DNA of 64,000 nt from Micavibrio sp. (lineage in GTDB: Bacteria > Pseudomonadota > Alphaproteobacteria > Micavibrionales > Micavibrionaceae), in NCBI GenBank assembly GCA_026989265.1, contig JALSJP010000005.1, positions 1 to 64,000 on the forward strand. Reading direction: 5' to 3'. Position 1 is the first letter of the stretch; every line of letters begins with the position of its first letter. Both the position numbers and the translations under genes were made by a program. Below, piece by piece: positions 43,340-51,926 of this stretch. Below the pieces are notes generated by a model. The model was given only the letters and a program-made list of their open reading frames with translations. It was not told the origin of the DNA and did not search any database.

Positions 43340-44751
43340 GTACAACAGAACCTTTATTTAATAAAGAATACATTCTCTCTGAAATGGCATCACTTGTAGG
43401 AGATAAAATTCTTGCATCTAAAATCAGCTGTGATAACTATATTTCAACAGATAACATGCTCGTTGATAGAGGCGGCGTTGAGCCAGCAATAAAACTTCCT
43501 GCTGCAACTAAATTTAATCATTTCAAAACAAGCGATACTCTATTTTCAAATATTAGAACATATTTCAGAAAAGTATGGCTTGCCGATTTTGAGGGTGGTG
43601 CATCTCCTGATGTTCTTATTTTCAGAACAAATGATGCAGAAATTTTAGACCCAACATATCTCTATTACATCATAAGCGATAAAAACTTTACTGATTATAC
43701 GGTCTTAACAGCTAAGGGCGTTAAGATGCCACGCGGCGATAAAGTAGCAATCATGCAATATAAATTTTATTTACCAGAGCCAGATAAACAAAAATCTATT
43801 GCTCAAACCCTGCGATCTTTAGACAATAAAATCGAGAATAACCGCAAGATAAATGAGACATTGGAGGGGATGGCGCAGGCGGTGTTTAAGAGCTGGTTTG
43901 TGGATTTTGAGCCGACAAGAGCAAAAATTGCGGCGTTAGAAAAAGGCGGGAGCGAACAGGACGCAAACCTAGCCGCCATGCAAGCCATCAGCGGTAAATC
44001 ACCCGCCGAGCTAGAGCTTATGCGCTCCTCCTCCCCCGAAGCCTACAAAGAGCTAACCTCCACAGCTCAACTCTTCCCCTCCGCCCTACAAGACAGCGAA
44101 CTAGGCCAAATCCCTGATGGTTGGGAGGTTGAATCAATCGGTGATATAGCAAAAGCAAGGGGTGGATATGCTTTCAAAGGAAAAGAGTTTATAGATACAG
44201 GAAATCCTGTTGTCAAAATTAAAAACATCACGGGAGACGGCAGGGTAGACATTAAAAACTGTCAATGTATCGACGATGACGTTGCATCAAAAGCTTCCCG
44301 TTTTAAATTAAATGATGGTGATTTAATTATGGCTATGACTGGTGCGACCGTTGCAAAAGTTGGCTTAGTTGTAACCGAAGGGAAATCTATTTATTTAAAT
44401 CAGCGTGTTGCTAAATTTGAATCAGAAAAATTTGGTAAAAAAATATCTTGGTTTTTATATTGCTGTTTTAAACGATCAGAAATATTTAATTTGGTTGTCG
44501 GTGCAGCACAAGGGAGTGCTCAACCGAATATAAGTTCAAATGGTATAGAGGCTACAAGAATATTATTATCAGAAGATGCTTTGATAGATAGTTTTTGCAA
44601 CTTTGTATCAGTCTTTTTTAATGCATGGATTGATAATATAGAACAATCTCAAACCCTAACCCAAACCCGCGATGCACTCCTCCCCAAACTCCTTTCCGGG
44701 GAAATAGATGTTAGTGATGTTGCGGATGAAATTAAGGAAACTGCATCATGA
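43336..44751 (+). CDS. hsdS: Type I restriction-modification specificity subunit HsdS
   Basis: HsdS chooses the target site through two recognition domains. In this 471-residue protein the first domain covers about 1-150 and is followed by a conserved helix (SLDNKIENNRKINETLEGMA, then KSWFVDFEP). The second starts at about 255 (GDIAKARGGYAFKGKEF) and ends with TQTRDALLPKLLSGEIDV, the second conserved helix. The first domain's N-terminal part lacks a typical W..V.L.D start, so its exact specificity cannot be guessed. It is coupled to rhuM and to the next gene by 4-bp overlaps. Confidence 0.93.
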   Translation: MSTTEPLFNKEYILSEMASLVGDKILASKISCDNYISTDNMLVDRGGVEPAIKLPAATKFNHFKTSDTLFSNIRTYFRKVWLADFEGGASPDVLIFRTNDAEILDPTYLYYIISDKNFTDYTVLTAKGVKMPRGDKVAIMQYKFYLPEPDKQKSIAQTLRSLDNKIENNRKINETLEGMAQAVFKSWFVDFEPTRAKIAALEKGGSEQDANLAAMQAISGKSPAELELMRSSSPEAYKELTSTAQLFPSALQDSELGQIPDGWEVESIGDIAKARGGYAFKGKEFIDTGNPVVKIKNITGDGRVDIKNCQCIDDDVASKASRFKLNDGDLIMAMTGATVAKVGLVVTEGKSIYLNQRVAKFESEKFGKKISWFLYCCFKRSEIFNLVVGAAQGSAQPNISSNGIEATRILLSEDALIDSFCNFVSVFFNAWIDNIEQSQTLTQTRDALLPKLLSGEIDVSDVADEIKETAS

Positions 44752-45488
44752 GTAAAATTTTGTTTCTTGATGAATCTGGTGACCATAATTTAACGGCTAT
44801 TGACCCGCAACATCCAATATTTTTATTGGGGGGTGTTATTGCGGATAAAGAATATGCACTTGGAGAAATGACCGATAAATTAAATGCTTTTAAAATTGAT
44901 TTATTTGACACAACTGAAATCACCCTACATACAGCAGACTTCACGCGCCAGAGAAACGGTTTTGAAAGAATGAAAGAGCGTGGTTTTTGTGCTGAATTTT
45001 ATCAAAAGTTAAATACACTAATTTCTGAATTAGATATTAAAATATTAGCGTGTGCTATTAAAAAAGAACATCATATGAAAAAATATGGATTAGATGCTGT
45101 AGATCCATACCACTTATCATTAAATGTATTAGTTGAGCGTTTCTGTTTTGAAATCGGGGAGAATGCTCCAAAAGCACATATTATTGCAGAATCGAGAGAC
45201 GCAACACTTGATAGGCAGCTAGATTTATCATGGTTAAACCTTAAAGTGTCAGGTACTCATTATATGCAAGCAGTTGATATTAATAACAGGATAGGTTCCC
45301 TTACGACAAAAACGAAAAATGATAAATTGGCTGGGCTAGAAATTGCTGATGCTATCGTAACGCCAATTGCAAGGCGAATATTAAATCGTAAATCTAGAAT
45401 AGATTTGGATATAATAAAGGGGAAAATGCGGAAAAATCATTTAGGAGAAATAACAGGTTATGGCTTAGTGATTTTGCCCAAAAAATAA
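44748..45488 (+). CDS. DUF3800 protein coupled to the restriction operon
   Basis: The 246-residue protein has the DUF3800 signature FLDESGDHN at residues 5-13, then a second acidic/Asp-rich strand region (HIIAESRD) and a later GLEIADAIVTPIARR. The family is proposed to have an RNase H-like fold with an acidic active site and is often near defence genes. The ATG overlaps the hsdS stop (ATGA), so it is made together with the system. Its biochemical role is unknown; an extra nuclease is a reasonable guess. Confidence 0.85.
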   Translation: MSKILFLDESGDHNLTAIDPQHPIFLLGGVIADKEYALGEMTDKLNAFKIDLFDTTEITLHTADFTRQRNGFERMKERGFCAEFYQKLNTLISELDIKILACAIKKEHHMKKYGLDAVDPYHLSLNVLVERFCFEIGENAPKAHIIAESRDATLDRQLDLSWLNLKVSGTHYMQAVDINNRIGSLTTKTKNDKLAGLEIADAIVTPIARRILNRKSRIDLDIIKGKMRKNHLGEITGYGLVILPKK

Positions 45489-45580
45489 GGTCGACCCCCG
45501 CTACGCAGTGACCAACCTCTACTTACATGGTGTATTATATACCCTAAAATGTCAAGAAAATTGTAGAAAGTATAAACAAA

Positions 45581-48500
45581 ATGAACGAAGAACAACTAGA
45601 AAATAATTGCTTAGACTGGTTCCGTGATACGGGGTGGAAGGTTTTATGCGGGTATGACATCGCCCCTGATAGCGATAATCCTATGCGGGGTGATTACCGC
45701 GAAGTTGTGCTGCAAGAGGTTTTGACGCAGGCCATTATTCGCATTAACCCGCATTTGCCCGAAGAATGCGTAGAGCAAGTTATAGCGCAGGTTTTGAAAC
45801 CTGAGAGCCTTGATCTTATGATCAATAATCGCGCTTTTCACCGCATGTTACTTGGCGGTGTTCCTGTTCAATATAAAGTTGATGGCAAAATTAAACATGA
45901 TACGGCGTTTTTGATTGATTTTGAAAAGGTTGATAATAACCGCTTTATGGCGGTTAATCAGTTTACGGTGGCAGGCACAAAACAGCCGCGCCGCCCTGAT
46001 ATTATTTGCTTTATTAATGGCCTGCCTATTTCAGTGTTAGAGCTTAAAAGCCCCAGCGATGAGCACGCCGATATTTGGGATGCTTTCAACCAAATTCAAA
46101 CTTATAAAGATGAAATTTCCGATCTGTTTATCTTTAATGAAGCCAATATCATTAGTGACGGTTATACGGCGCGTATGGGTTCCCTCACCGCCAATAAAGA
46201 GCGCTTTGTGCCTTGGCGCACTCTCAAAAATGAAAAAGACCAGCCGATGCTGGAATGGCAGTTGGAAACCATGGTGCGGGGCTTTTTTGACCGCGAATTA
46301 TTGCTCGATTATATCCGATATTTTGTACTGTTTGAAAATGACGGTGAGAAAATCATCAAGAAAATTGCGAGCTATCACCAATTCCATGCTGTGCGTGAGG
46401 CCGTTAAGGCAACCGTTGGAGCTTCTAGCGTAGAGGGTGATAAAAAGGCCGGTGTTGTTTGGCATACGCAAGGCTCGGGCAAGAGTATTTCTATGTGCTG
46501 CTATGCCGGAATGTTGTTGCAACAAGCAGAGATGAATAACCCAACGCTTCTTGTTGTTACAGATCGCAATGATCTTGATGGGCAGCTCTTTACAACATTT
46601 AGCAATGCCGAGGAATTATTAAAGCAACGCCCTGTGCAAGCCGATGGGCGCGATGAATTGCGCCGTTTACTGGCAGAGCGCGAATCTGGCGGAATTATAT
46701 TTACGACAGTGCAAAAATTCTCTCCTCTTGATGGTGAAGAAGAGCACCCAATATTAAATGATCGCCATAATATTGTTGTCATTTCAGATGAAGCGCATCG
46801 CAGCCAATACGGCTTAAAAGCAAAGCTCAGCAAAGATGGTACATATAAATATGGCTACGCAAAACATATGCGCGATGCTGTTCCTAACGCTGCCTTTATA
46901 GGATTTACAGGCACGCCAATTTCTTTTGAAGATAAAGATACAAGATCGGTCTTTGGTGAATATGTCTCAATCTATGACATTCAAGATGCCGTTAATGATG
47001 GCGCAACAGTGCCAATTTACTATGAATCCCGCCTTGCCAAGATTGATATTAATCGCGATGAAATAGACGCACTATCAGATCAGGTTGATGAAGTTATCGA
47101 GGATGAAGAAGATACAGGCTCTCGCGAAAAAACCAAAGGTGAGTGGAGCAGGCTTGAAAAGCTTGTTGGGGCAAAAGCTAGGTTAGAGCAAATTGCTGCT
47201 GATTTAGTCTCTCACTTTGAAACGCGCAACGAAACGATGGAAGGTAAAGCCATGATCGTTGGCATGAGCCGTGAAATTTGCGTGCATCTTTATGATGAAA
47301 TTATTGCCTTGCGTCCGCTTTGGCATGATGAAGACCCAGAAAAAGGCGCGATTAAGATCGTTATGACAGGCTCCGCATCTGATAAAGAGCTGTTACAGCC
47401 CCATATTTACAACAAACAAACCAAAAAGCGGTTAGAAAAACGCTTTAAAGATGAAAATGACCCCTTAAAGCTCGTTATTGTGCGTGACATGTGGCTTACG
47501 GGTTTTGACGCGCCATGTTGTAATACGATGTATATCGACAAGCCCATGAAGGGGCATAACCTTATGCAGGCGATTGCGCGCGTAAATCGGGTATTTAAAG
47601 ACAAGCCCGGTGGCCTGGTCGTGGATTATATCGGCATCGCCAATGAGCTCAAACAAGCCCTTAAAATATACACCGATGCAAAAGGCAAAGGCGCTCCTAC
47701 ATTGCGAGCAGAAGAGGCTTTTGCAATTCTTTTAGAAAAGCTGGATGCTGCGCGCGGGCTATTTGCCAGAACCAATAAATCAGAGGGGTTTGATTATTCC
47801 GGCTATGAAACTGAAGCATCTTCACTTTTAGTACCCGCTGCTAACTATCTGTTGTCACTGGATGACGGCAAGAAACGTTTTCTTGATATTGTTTTGGCTA
47901 TGACCAAAGCATATTCATTGTGTTCTACGCTTGATGAAGCCAAAGAGCTTAGAAAAGAAATTGCCTTTCTGTCCGCTTTAAAGGCGGCCATCACCAAATT
48001 TACAACCGTTGATAAAAAACTTGATCAAGAAGAGAAAAACTCGACCTTAAAACAAATCTTGGATAATGCGGTTATAGCAGAAGGTGTATCCGATGTTTTT
48101 GAATTATGTGGACTAGATAAGCCAAATATCGGACTGCTTTCTGATGAGTTTTTAGAAGATGTTCGCCAAATACCAGAGAAAAACTTGGCTGTTGAACTTT
48201 TGGAGAAATTACTAAAAGACGATATCAGATCAAAAACACGTAATAATGTTGTTCAAGAAAAGAAATACTCTGACCGCTTATATGAAACGTTAAGAAAATA
48301 TAACAATCGCGCCATAGAAACGGCTCAAGTTATTGAAGAGCTCATTCAAATGGCAAAGGATTTCCAAGATGATATTAAGCGTGAATCTGAATTAGGATTA
48401 AATTCTGATGAGGTCGCTTTTTACGATGCCTTGGCAAATAATGAGAGCGCATCACGCATGCTTGGTGATGAAATCCTCAAAAAAATTGCCGTAGAAATTA

Positions 48501-48682
48501 CTGAAAAACTTCGTAAATCCACAACGGTCGATTGGCAAGTGCGCGATAGTGTCCGCGCCAAATTACGTATCCTCGTGAGAAGAACGCTCCAGCGTTATAA
48601 ATATCCACCAGATCATGAAAAAGAAGCAATAGACCTCGTGCTTAAACAGGCTGAAGTATTATCGAATGCGTGGACAAAATAG
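45581..48682 (+). CDS. hsdR: Type I restriction endonuclease subunit HsdR
   Basis: HsdR adds DNA translocation and cleavage to the M2S core. The 1033-residue protein has an N-terminal PD-(D/E)xK nuclease ([20 protein letters not shown], about 138-157). The helicase/translocase has Walker A HTQGSGKS at about 294-301, the DEAH box at about 403-406, TGTPI, and motif VI-like AIARVNR. A C-terminal helical domain completes it. A 92-bp spacer separates it from the DUF3800 gene; the spacer contains a GGTCGACC-type palindrome and no gene. The first codon ATG at 45581 fits the family start. Confidence 0.96.
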   Translation: MNEEQLENNCLDWFRDTGWKVLCGYDIAPDSDNPMRGDYREVVLQEVLTQAIIRINPHLPEECVEQVIAQVLKPESLDLMINNRAFHRMLLGGVPVQYKVDGKIKHDTAFLIDFEKVDNNRFMAVNQFTVAGTKQPRRPDIICFINGLPISVLELKSPSDEHADIWDAFNQIQTYKDEISDLFIFNEANIISDGYTARMGSLTANKERFVPWRTLKNEKDQPMLEWQLETMVRGFFDRELLLDYIRYFVLFENDGEKIIKKIASYHQFHAVREAVKATVGASSVEGDKKAGVVWHTQGSGKSISMCCYAGMLLQQAEMNNPTLLVVTDRNDLDGQLFTTFSNAEELLKQRPVQADGRDELRRLLAERESGGIIFTTVQKFSPLDGEEEHPILNDRHNIVVISDEAHRSQYGLKAKLSKDGTYKYGYAKHMRDAVPNAAFIGFTGTPISFEDKDTRSVFGEYVSIYDIQDAVNDGATVPIYYESRLAKIDINRDEIDALSDQVDEVIEDEEDTGSREKTKGEWSRLEKLVGAKARLEQIAADLVSHFETRNETMEGKAMIVGMSREICVHLYDEIIALRPLWHDEDPEKGAIKIVMTGSASDKELLQPHIYNKQTKKRLEKRFKDENDPLKLVIVRDMWLTGFDAPCCNTMYIDKPMKGHNLMQAIARVNRVFKDKPGGLVVDYIGIANELKQALKIYTDAKGKGAPTLRAEEAFAILLEKLDAARGLFARTNKSEGFDYSGYETEASSLLVPAANYLLSLDDGKKRFLDIVLAMTKAYSLCSTLDEAKELRKEIAFLSALKAAITKFTTVDKKLDQEEKNSTLKQILDNAVIAEGVSDVFELCGLDKPNIGLLSDEFLEDVRQIPEKNLAVELLEKLLKDDIRSKTRNNVVQEKKYSDRLYETLRKYNNRAIETAQVIEELIQMAKDFQDDIKRESELGLNSDEVAFYDALANNESASRMLGDEILKKIAVEITEKLRKSTTVDWQVRDSVRAKLRILVRRTLQRYKYPPDHEKEAIDLVLKQAEVLSNAWTK

Positions 48683-48691
48683 GAAGAGATT

Positions 48692-49123
48692 ATGAAACTT
48701 AATTTGAGCAATACGGTTACAGATTTCCTGAAAAGTAATGCTGAGCAAAAATATACGGCACGGCAAATTGCAGATTGGATATCTGAGACCTACCCTGATG
48801 AATGTACACAGAAAATCAAGAAGCCAAAAAATAAGTTAAAAGACCAAGTTTCCTCTAAGGAGGAAATGGATCAGCTTTTAATTGCTATTCTTATTGCTGA
48901 AATTGGTTCACACAAAGCATCTATCCAGAAGAAAACACCGCAAATAAAAACGACGGAAGGTCGTCCGCGCAAATATTATTATACGGAACAAAGCGATGCC
49001 GACGAGGTAGAAATGTTTGAAAATAATAATGATCCTCAAGAAGGAATTACATGGGAAGATCGCCGGAAGTACCTTTTTGCATATCAGGGAAGGGAAAAGC
49101 AAAAAGCCACGACCCATAGTTAA
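48692..49123 (+). CDS. Truncated HrgA-like (COG2958) N-terminal domain protein
   Basis: The 143-residue protein follows hsdR by 9 bp with an AGGAAGAGA site. It begins MKLNLSNTVTDFLKSNAEQ and continues KYTARQIADWISETYPDEC, then has a helical region, HKASIQKKTPQIKTTEGRP and a short acidic tail. This is the N-terminal winged-helix domain of restriction-associated HrgA/COG2958 proteins, which normally continue for another 200 or so residues into a nuclease-like domain. Here the C-terminus ends early in KYLFAYQGREKQ, so the effector half is lost. Whether it still works as a DNA-binding partner is unknown. Confidence 0.6.
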   Translation: MKLNLSNTVTDFLKSNAEQKYTARQIADWISETYPDECTQKIKKPKNKLKDQVSSKEEMDQLLIAILIAEIGSHKASIQKKTPQIKTTEGRPRKYYYTEQSDADEVEMFENNNDPQEGITWEDRRKYLFAYQGREKQKATTHS

Positions 49124-49240
49124 ATGAGTGCGTGGCTTGAGAGGTCAATTCCTGCGATCTTATATAAAAGACTAAGAGATTTTGTTCGTCTTGTCCGCAA
49201 CAATAATGTTCGCGAACATTATTTATTAAAATGAAGCGTT

Positions 49241-49441
49241 CTAATCCAAGCCTAGTACCTTTAAAATTTTAATAGCACTGTCTAGCTTTATACTTGTCTT
49301 GCCTTGCTCAAAGCTATTAAGAGTAGGCTTACTTACGCCAGCCAGAACAGACAATTGCTCTTGCGTTAGCTTTTGTTCTTTACGACGCGTTACTGCCTCG
49401 ATGATAAGGTCTTGCCAATTAAGGCGAATGTTCCGTTCCAT
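49241..49441 (-). CDS. XRE-family antitoxin overlapping hipA
   Basis: The 66-residue protein is one helix-turn-helix domain (QKLTQEQLSVLAGVSKPTLN, SFEQGKTSIKLDSAIKILK), like a HipB without an extension. It starts within the last 52 bp of hipA in another frame, so it is translated by coupling after the toxin. That is the reverse of the usual hipB-hipA order. It presumably neutralises HipA and represses the promoter with the inverted repeats at 50786-50845. Confidence 0.85.
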   Translation of the reverse strand: MERNIRLNWQDLIIEAVTRRKEQKLTQEQLSVLAGVSKPTLNSFEQGKTSIKLDSAIKILKVLGLD

Positions 49442-50739
49442 CTTTTCTCCATCAATTTTATAAGGTTGTTTTTAAGATTGTCCGAGCCAAACTCAGCGTC
49501 TGATATTGCTTGTTTAGCCATATTAAAATTCTTAATCAAGCCGTCCACCGCCATGTTGATGGCAGCAGGAGATAATCCAAACTCTTCGCCAAGCCTAATC
49601 ATATTGGCAGGCTTTAAGTTACCGATAGGCAAATCAGATGCACCTGCGATTGAAAGTGCCACTGTTTTATATTGATAAAGAGATGCTGCAACCTGATCGT
49701 AAGATGGTGTAAAACGTAGCCCTTGAGTGGTGTGAAGCATCGCAAAATTCTTAAAATGCATATCCGTGTTACCAAGCAGTAATCCTGCCAAGATACGTCT
49801 GTAAAGCATGTAGGCTTGTGTGGGAAGGCAACCATCTGTTTGCAAAATAAACTCTGCCATATCTTTATGTGCGCCCGTATATTTGGCATTTGAACGACGG
49901 CCTAATAACTGATTAAATTCTTCAAAATGAATGCGTTTTATTTCAAAGAGGCTTGGGTGAATAGAATCTCCTGAACCATCAGGGTAACCAAAACCAGAAG
50001 CACTTCCTCCTCCATATCCTGAGCCATCACCAAAACCCGCACCACTTCCTGATCCTCCACCGAAGCCTTCCTCTAAATGCGTTAGCTCTCTATCAAATCG
50101 TTTAATAATCAATGCAGGGTCGTCTAACCCTTTTATTTCACCGATACTGAGTTCAACAATTTCATCATCAGGAAGCAGAGCTTTAAATGCTTGCGACGTT
50201 AGATATTCATTCTCTATAAGGTCAGGGTGATTTGCAGAAGGAAATTTTACAATATGCGTACTGATTTCATCAATGCGTGCCGGGCGGAATATGCCATTTT
50301 CTTCAACCACGGTTAGTTTAGGTTGGACACCCGACAGAGAAGCTCTGCTTGTTAGAACAGCCATTTCTTTCGGGTCATCTATATCAAGCATGGCTTGCGT
50401 CAATTTGGATGGTTCTGGATCAACGACCGATACCGCGCCAGCACAATCAAAACCAAAGGCAAGCAATAACTCAAAGCGTTTTACTTCACGCTTACCAAGC
50501 AAGCGGCTTTGTGCATGTTCAAGCCAGCCCTCTGATACGAGGTTATCAAAAAATGGATGCAGACCATTATTGCTAATATGAGGAGCGGCTCGTACAGGTA
50601 GCGTATGTGCAATAGCTGGGTTTTCAGCAGAAATATAGCTATCATCATAAGTGAACGTAATACGATCACCAGGCTCTTCACGTAGAAAACCTGCGAACAT
50701 ATCGTTAAAATATACTTTCCCCCATAACAAATTCGCCAT
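49390..50739 (-). CDS. hipA: HipA-type serine/threonine kinase toxin with Gly/Ser-rich insertion
   Basis: This family phosphorylates glutamyl-tRNA synthetase or another target to cause growth arrest. The 449-residue protein has the N-terminal subdomain (GPHPFFDNL-like LHPFFDNLVSEGW), SLSGVQPKLTV, the nucleotide-binding KRFDR and the catalytic loop GNTDMHFKN at 323-331 (Asp326). PSYDQVA at 345-351 is the metal-binding site. All catalytic residues are present, unlike the broken copy at 39100. Unusual is a Gly/Ser/Phe-rich low-complexity stretch of about 34 residues (225-258) inserted between KRFDRE and the conserved RIHFEEF. Confidence 0.9.
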   Translation of the reverse strand: MANLLWGKVYFNDMFAGFLREEPGDRITFTYDDSYISAENPAIAHTLPVRAAPHISNNGLHPFFDNLVSEGWLEHAQSRLLGKREVKRFELLLAFGFDCAGAVSVVDPEPSKLTQAMLDIDDPKEMAVLTSRASLSGVQPKLTVVEENGIFRPARIDEISTHIVKFPSANHPDLIENEYLTSQAFKALLPDDEIVELSIGEIKGLDDPALIIKRFDRELTHLEEGFGGGSGSGAGFGDGSGYGGGSASGFGYPDGSGDSIHPSLFEIKRIHFEEFNQLLGRRSNAKYTGAHKDMAEFILQTDGCLPTQAYMLYRRILAGLLLGNTDMHFKNFAMLHTTQGLRFTPSYDQVAASLYQYKTVALSIAGASDLPIGNLKPANMIRLGEEFGLSPAAINMAVDGLIKNFNMAKQAISDAEFGSDNLKNNLIKLMEKRWNGTFALIGKTLSSRQ

Positions 50740-50785
50740 ATCGTAGTTAAATCCTTTTTACTTTATTTGCAGTATATCGCCACAA

Positions 50786-50845
50786 AGTAAAATATAGCTT
50801 ACTATTTATAATATTTCAAGCTTTAAAGTAAAATAAGTTTTACTT
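50786..50845. promoter_or_regulatory. Putative operators for the hipA/XRE module
   Basis: Two inverted repeats lie 46-106 bp upstream of hipA: AGTAA-N8-TTACT at 50786-50803 and the perfect AAGTAAAA-TAAG-TTTTACTT at 50826-50845. They probably bind the XRE protein encoded after hipA. The 314-bp gap 50740-51053 otherwise holds only the IS3 stub. Confidence 0.5.
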
Positions 50846-50951
50846 CTACTGTGAAAAACACTTATAAGTCGATGTGAGATAATGGTTAATTGAGATGCCC
50901 CTAGATTTATAGACGCCTTGCAATTACAAAATGAAGCAAGGAGTTATAAAA

Positions 50952-51038
50952 ATGTTATACACACGACACACGGAAGAATTTAAGCGAGATGCGGTGTCTC
51001 AGGTTACGGATCGGGGTTACGCGCTTATGTGGATATAA
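50952..51038 (+). pseudogene. IS3-family OrfA N-terminal stub
   Basis: A 28-codon ORF with a strong AAGGAG site reads MLYTRHTEEFKRDAVSQVTDRGYALMWI (written here in the family terms YT.EFKRDAV...GY), the start of an IS3-type OrfA helix-turn-helix, and then ends. The rest of the transposase is missing and no inverted repeat is obvious. It is a relic that may mark past insertion at the island's right side. Confidence 0.65.
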
Positions 51039-51053
51039 ACGCTTTGACATTGG

Positions 51054-51236
51054 TTATTCGCTCAAAGGCTTTTCCATTATTTTCTGCCATTCTTGCGCAG
51101 ATTCAATGGAAATTAAAACTCGTTTTCCTAGAGTAAATGTATTAGGGGCTTTGCCTTGTTCTTTAAGTTTATAGAAAAGGCTTCGCGAGATGCTGTATGC
51201 CTCGCAAAATGAATTGATTGTGTAGGCTTTTGTCAT
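51054..51236 (-). CDS. AlpA-like helix-turn-helix protein
   Basis: The 60-residue protein has an excisionase/AlpA-like wing fold: YTINSFCEAYSISRSLFYKL, then KAPNTFTLGKRVLISIESAQ. Such genes are typical of P4-like integrative elements, where they activate or direct excision with the integrase. It lies about 100 bp from the unknown gene that follows the integrase, in the same direction, and so may belong to the same transcript. Confidence 0.75.
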   Translation of the reverse strand: MTKAYTINSFCEAYSISRSLFYKLKEQGKAPNTFTLGKRVLISIESAQEWQKIMEKPLSE

Positions 51237-51338
51237 TGGTTATGTTCTCCATGTAAATACAGAAACGCTTAAATGCTGTTTTGTATCTCTATGAAACCAT
51301 AAATGTATTTATTTAGAAATTAGGCAAAAAAACTACGC

Positions 51339-51926
51339 CTAAGGCAAAGTTAAATTGCCTAACTTTTTTTCTACTGCCTCAAGAGTCTTAAAATCAGCTA
51401 ATTTTAAAAATATTTCTTCGCCGTTATTTAAAGCAACATCACCTTCAAAATATTTTAACCCTGCTTTCAAGTACGCTAAATATGCTTTTTTATGTTGCTT
51501 AGGAAACAATCTTTCAACTTCATGATGACATATCAGCAAATGAAAAGAACATAACTTATAATCCCAACCTGTTTCCAAATGTTCTCTATAAATGTCATTT
51601 TGTTCAATATGATAGTAAGCATCCCTAACTTTAGTTTTACTAAGAAGCAACCAATCTGAAATAGCATCCATAGCTTGATTTTTTGAACTTCCATAAAAAA
51701 CCAAAATAGCTACCATATAACCTATCTCCCACTTCTTTTCTTCTGTACCTATTTTCATCCAAGCCATGTTTGAAACCTCTTCTTGAAACCATGATATATC
51801 AATATCTGTTGTGCTCTCAAAATTAGAGCATATCCACCAAAGGGCATTTTCTACTGCTGTAGCAGTATCCCCAGCCTCATACGCATTTTTTGCCCTTTGT
51901 AGCTCGCACTCCAACAAATTAACCAT
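51339..51926 (-). CDS. Unknown protein coupled to the integrase
   Basis: About 195 residues from ATG 51926 (or one more from GTG 51929); the start overlaps the integrase stop codon (GTGATG), so the two genes are translationally coupled. It is helical and rich in Trp and acidic residues (ENALWWICSNFE, ISWFQEEVSNMAWMKIG). The middle has VRDAYYHIEQNDIYREHLE and HLLICHHEVERLFPKQHKKA. I recognise no domain. The location suggests an element-maintenance, excision-control or defence role, but none is shown by sequence. Confidence 0.6.
   Translation of the reverse strand: MVNLLECELQRAKNAYEAGDTATAVENALWWICSNFESTTDIDISWFQEEVSNMAWMKIGTEEKKWEIGYMVAILVFYGSSKNQAMDAISDWLLLSKTKVRDAYYHIEQNDIYREHLETGWDYKLCSFHLLICHHEVERLFPKQHKKAYLAYLKAGLKYFEGDVALNNGEEIFLKLADFKTLEAVEKKLGNLTLP

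Noticed and set aside
45489-45580. Possible terminator between DUF3800 and hsdR
   Set aside because: A GGTCGACC-like palindrome and GACC repeat are seen, but no stable stem followed by a T-tract.
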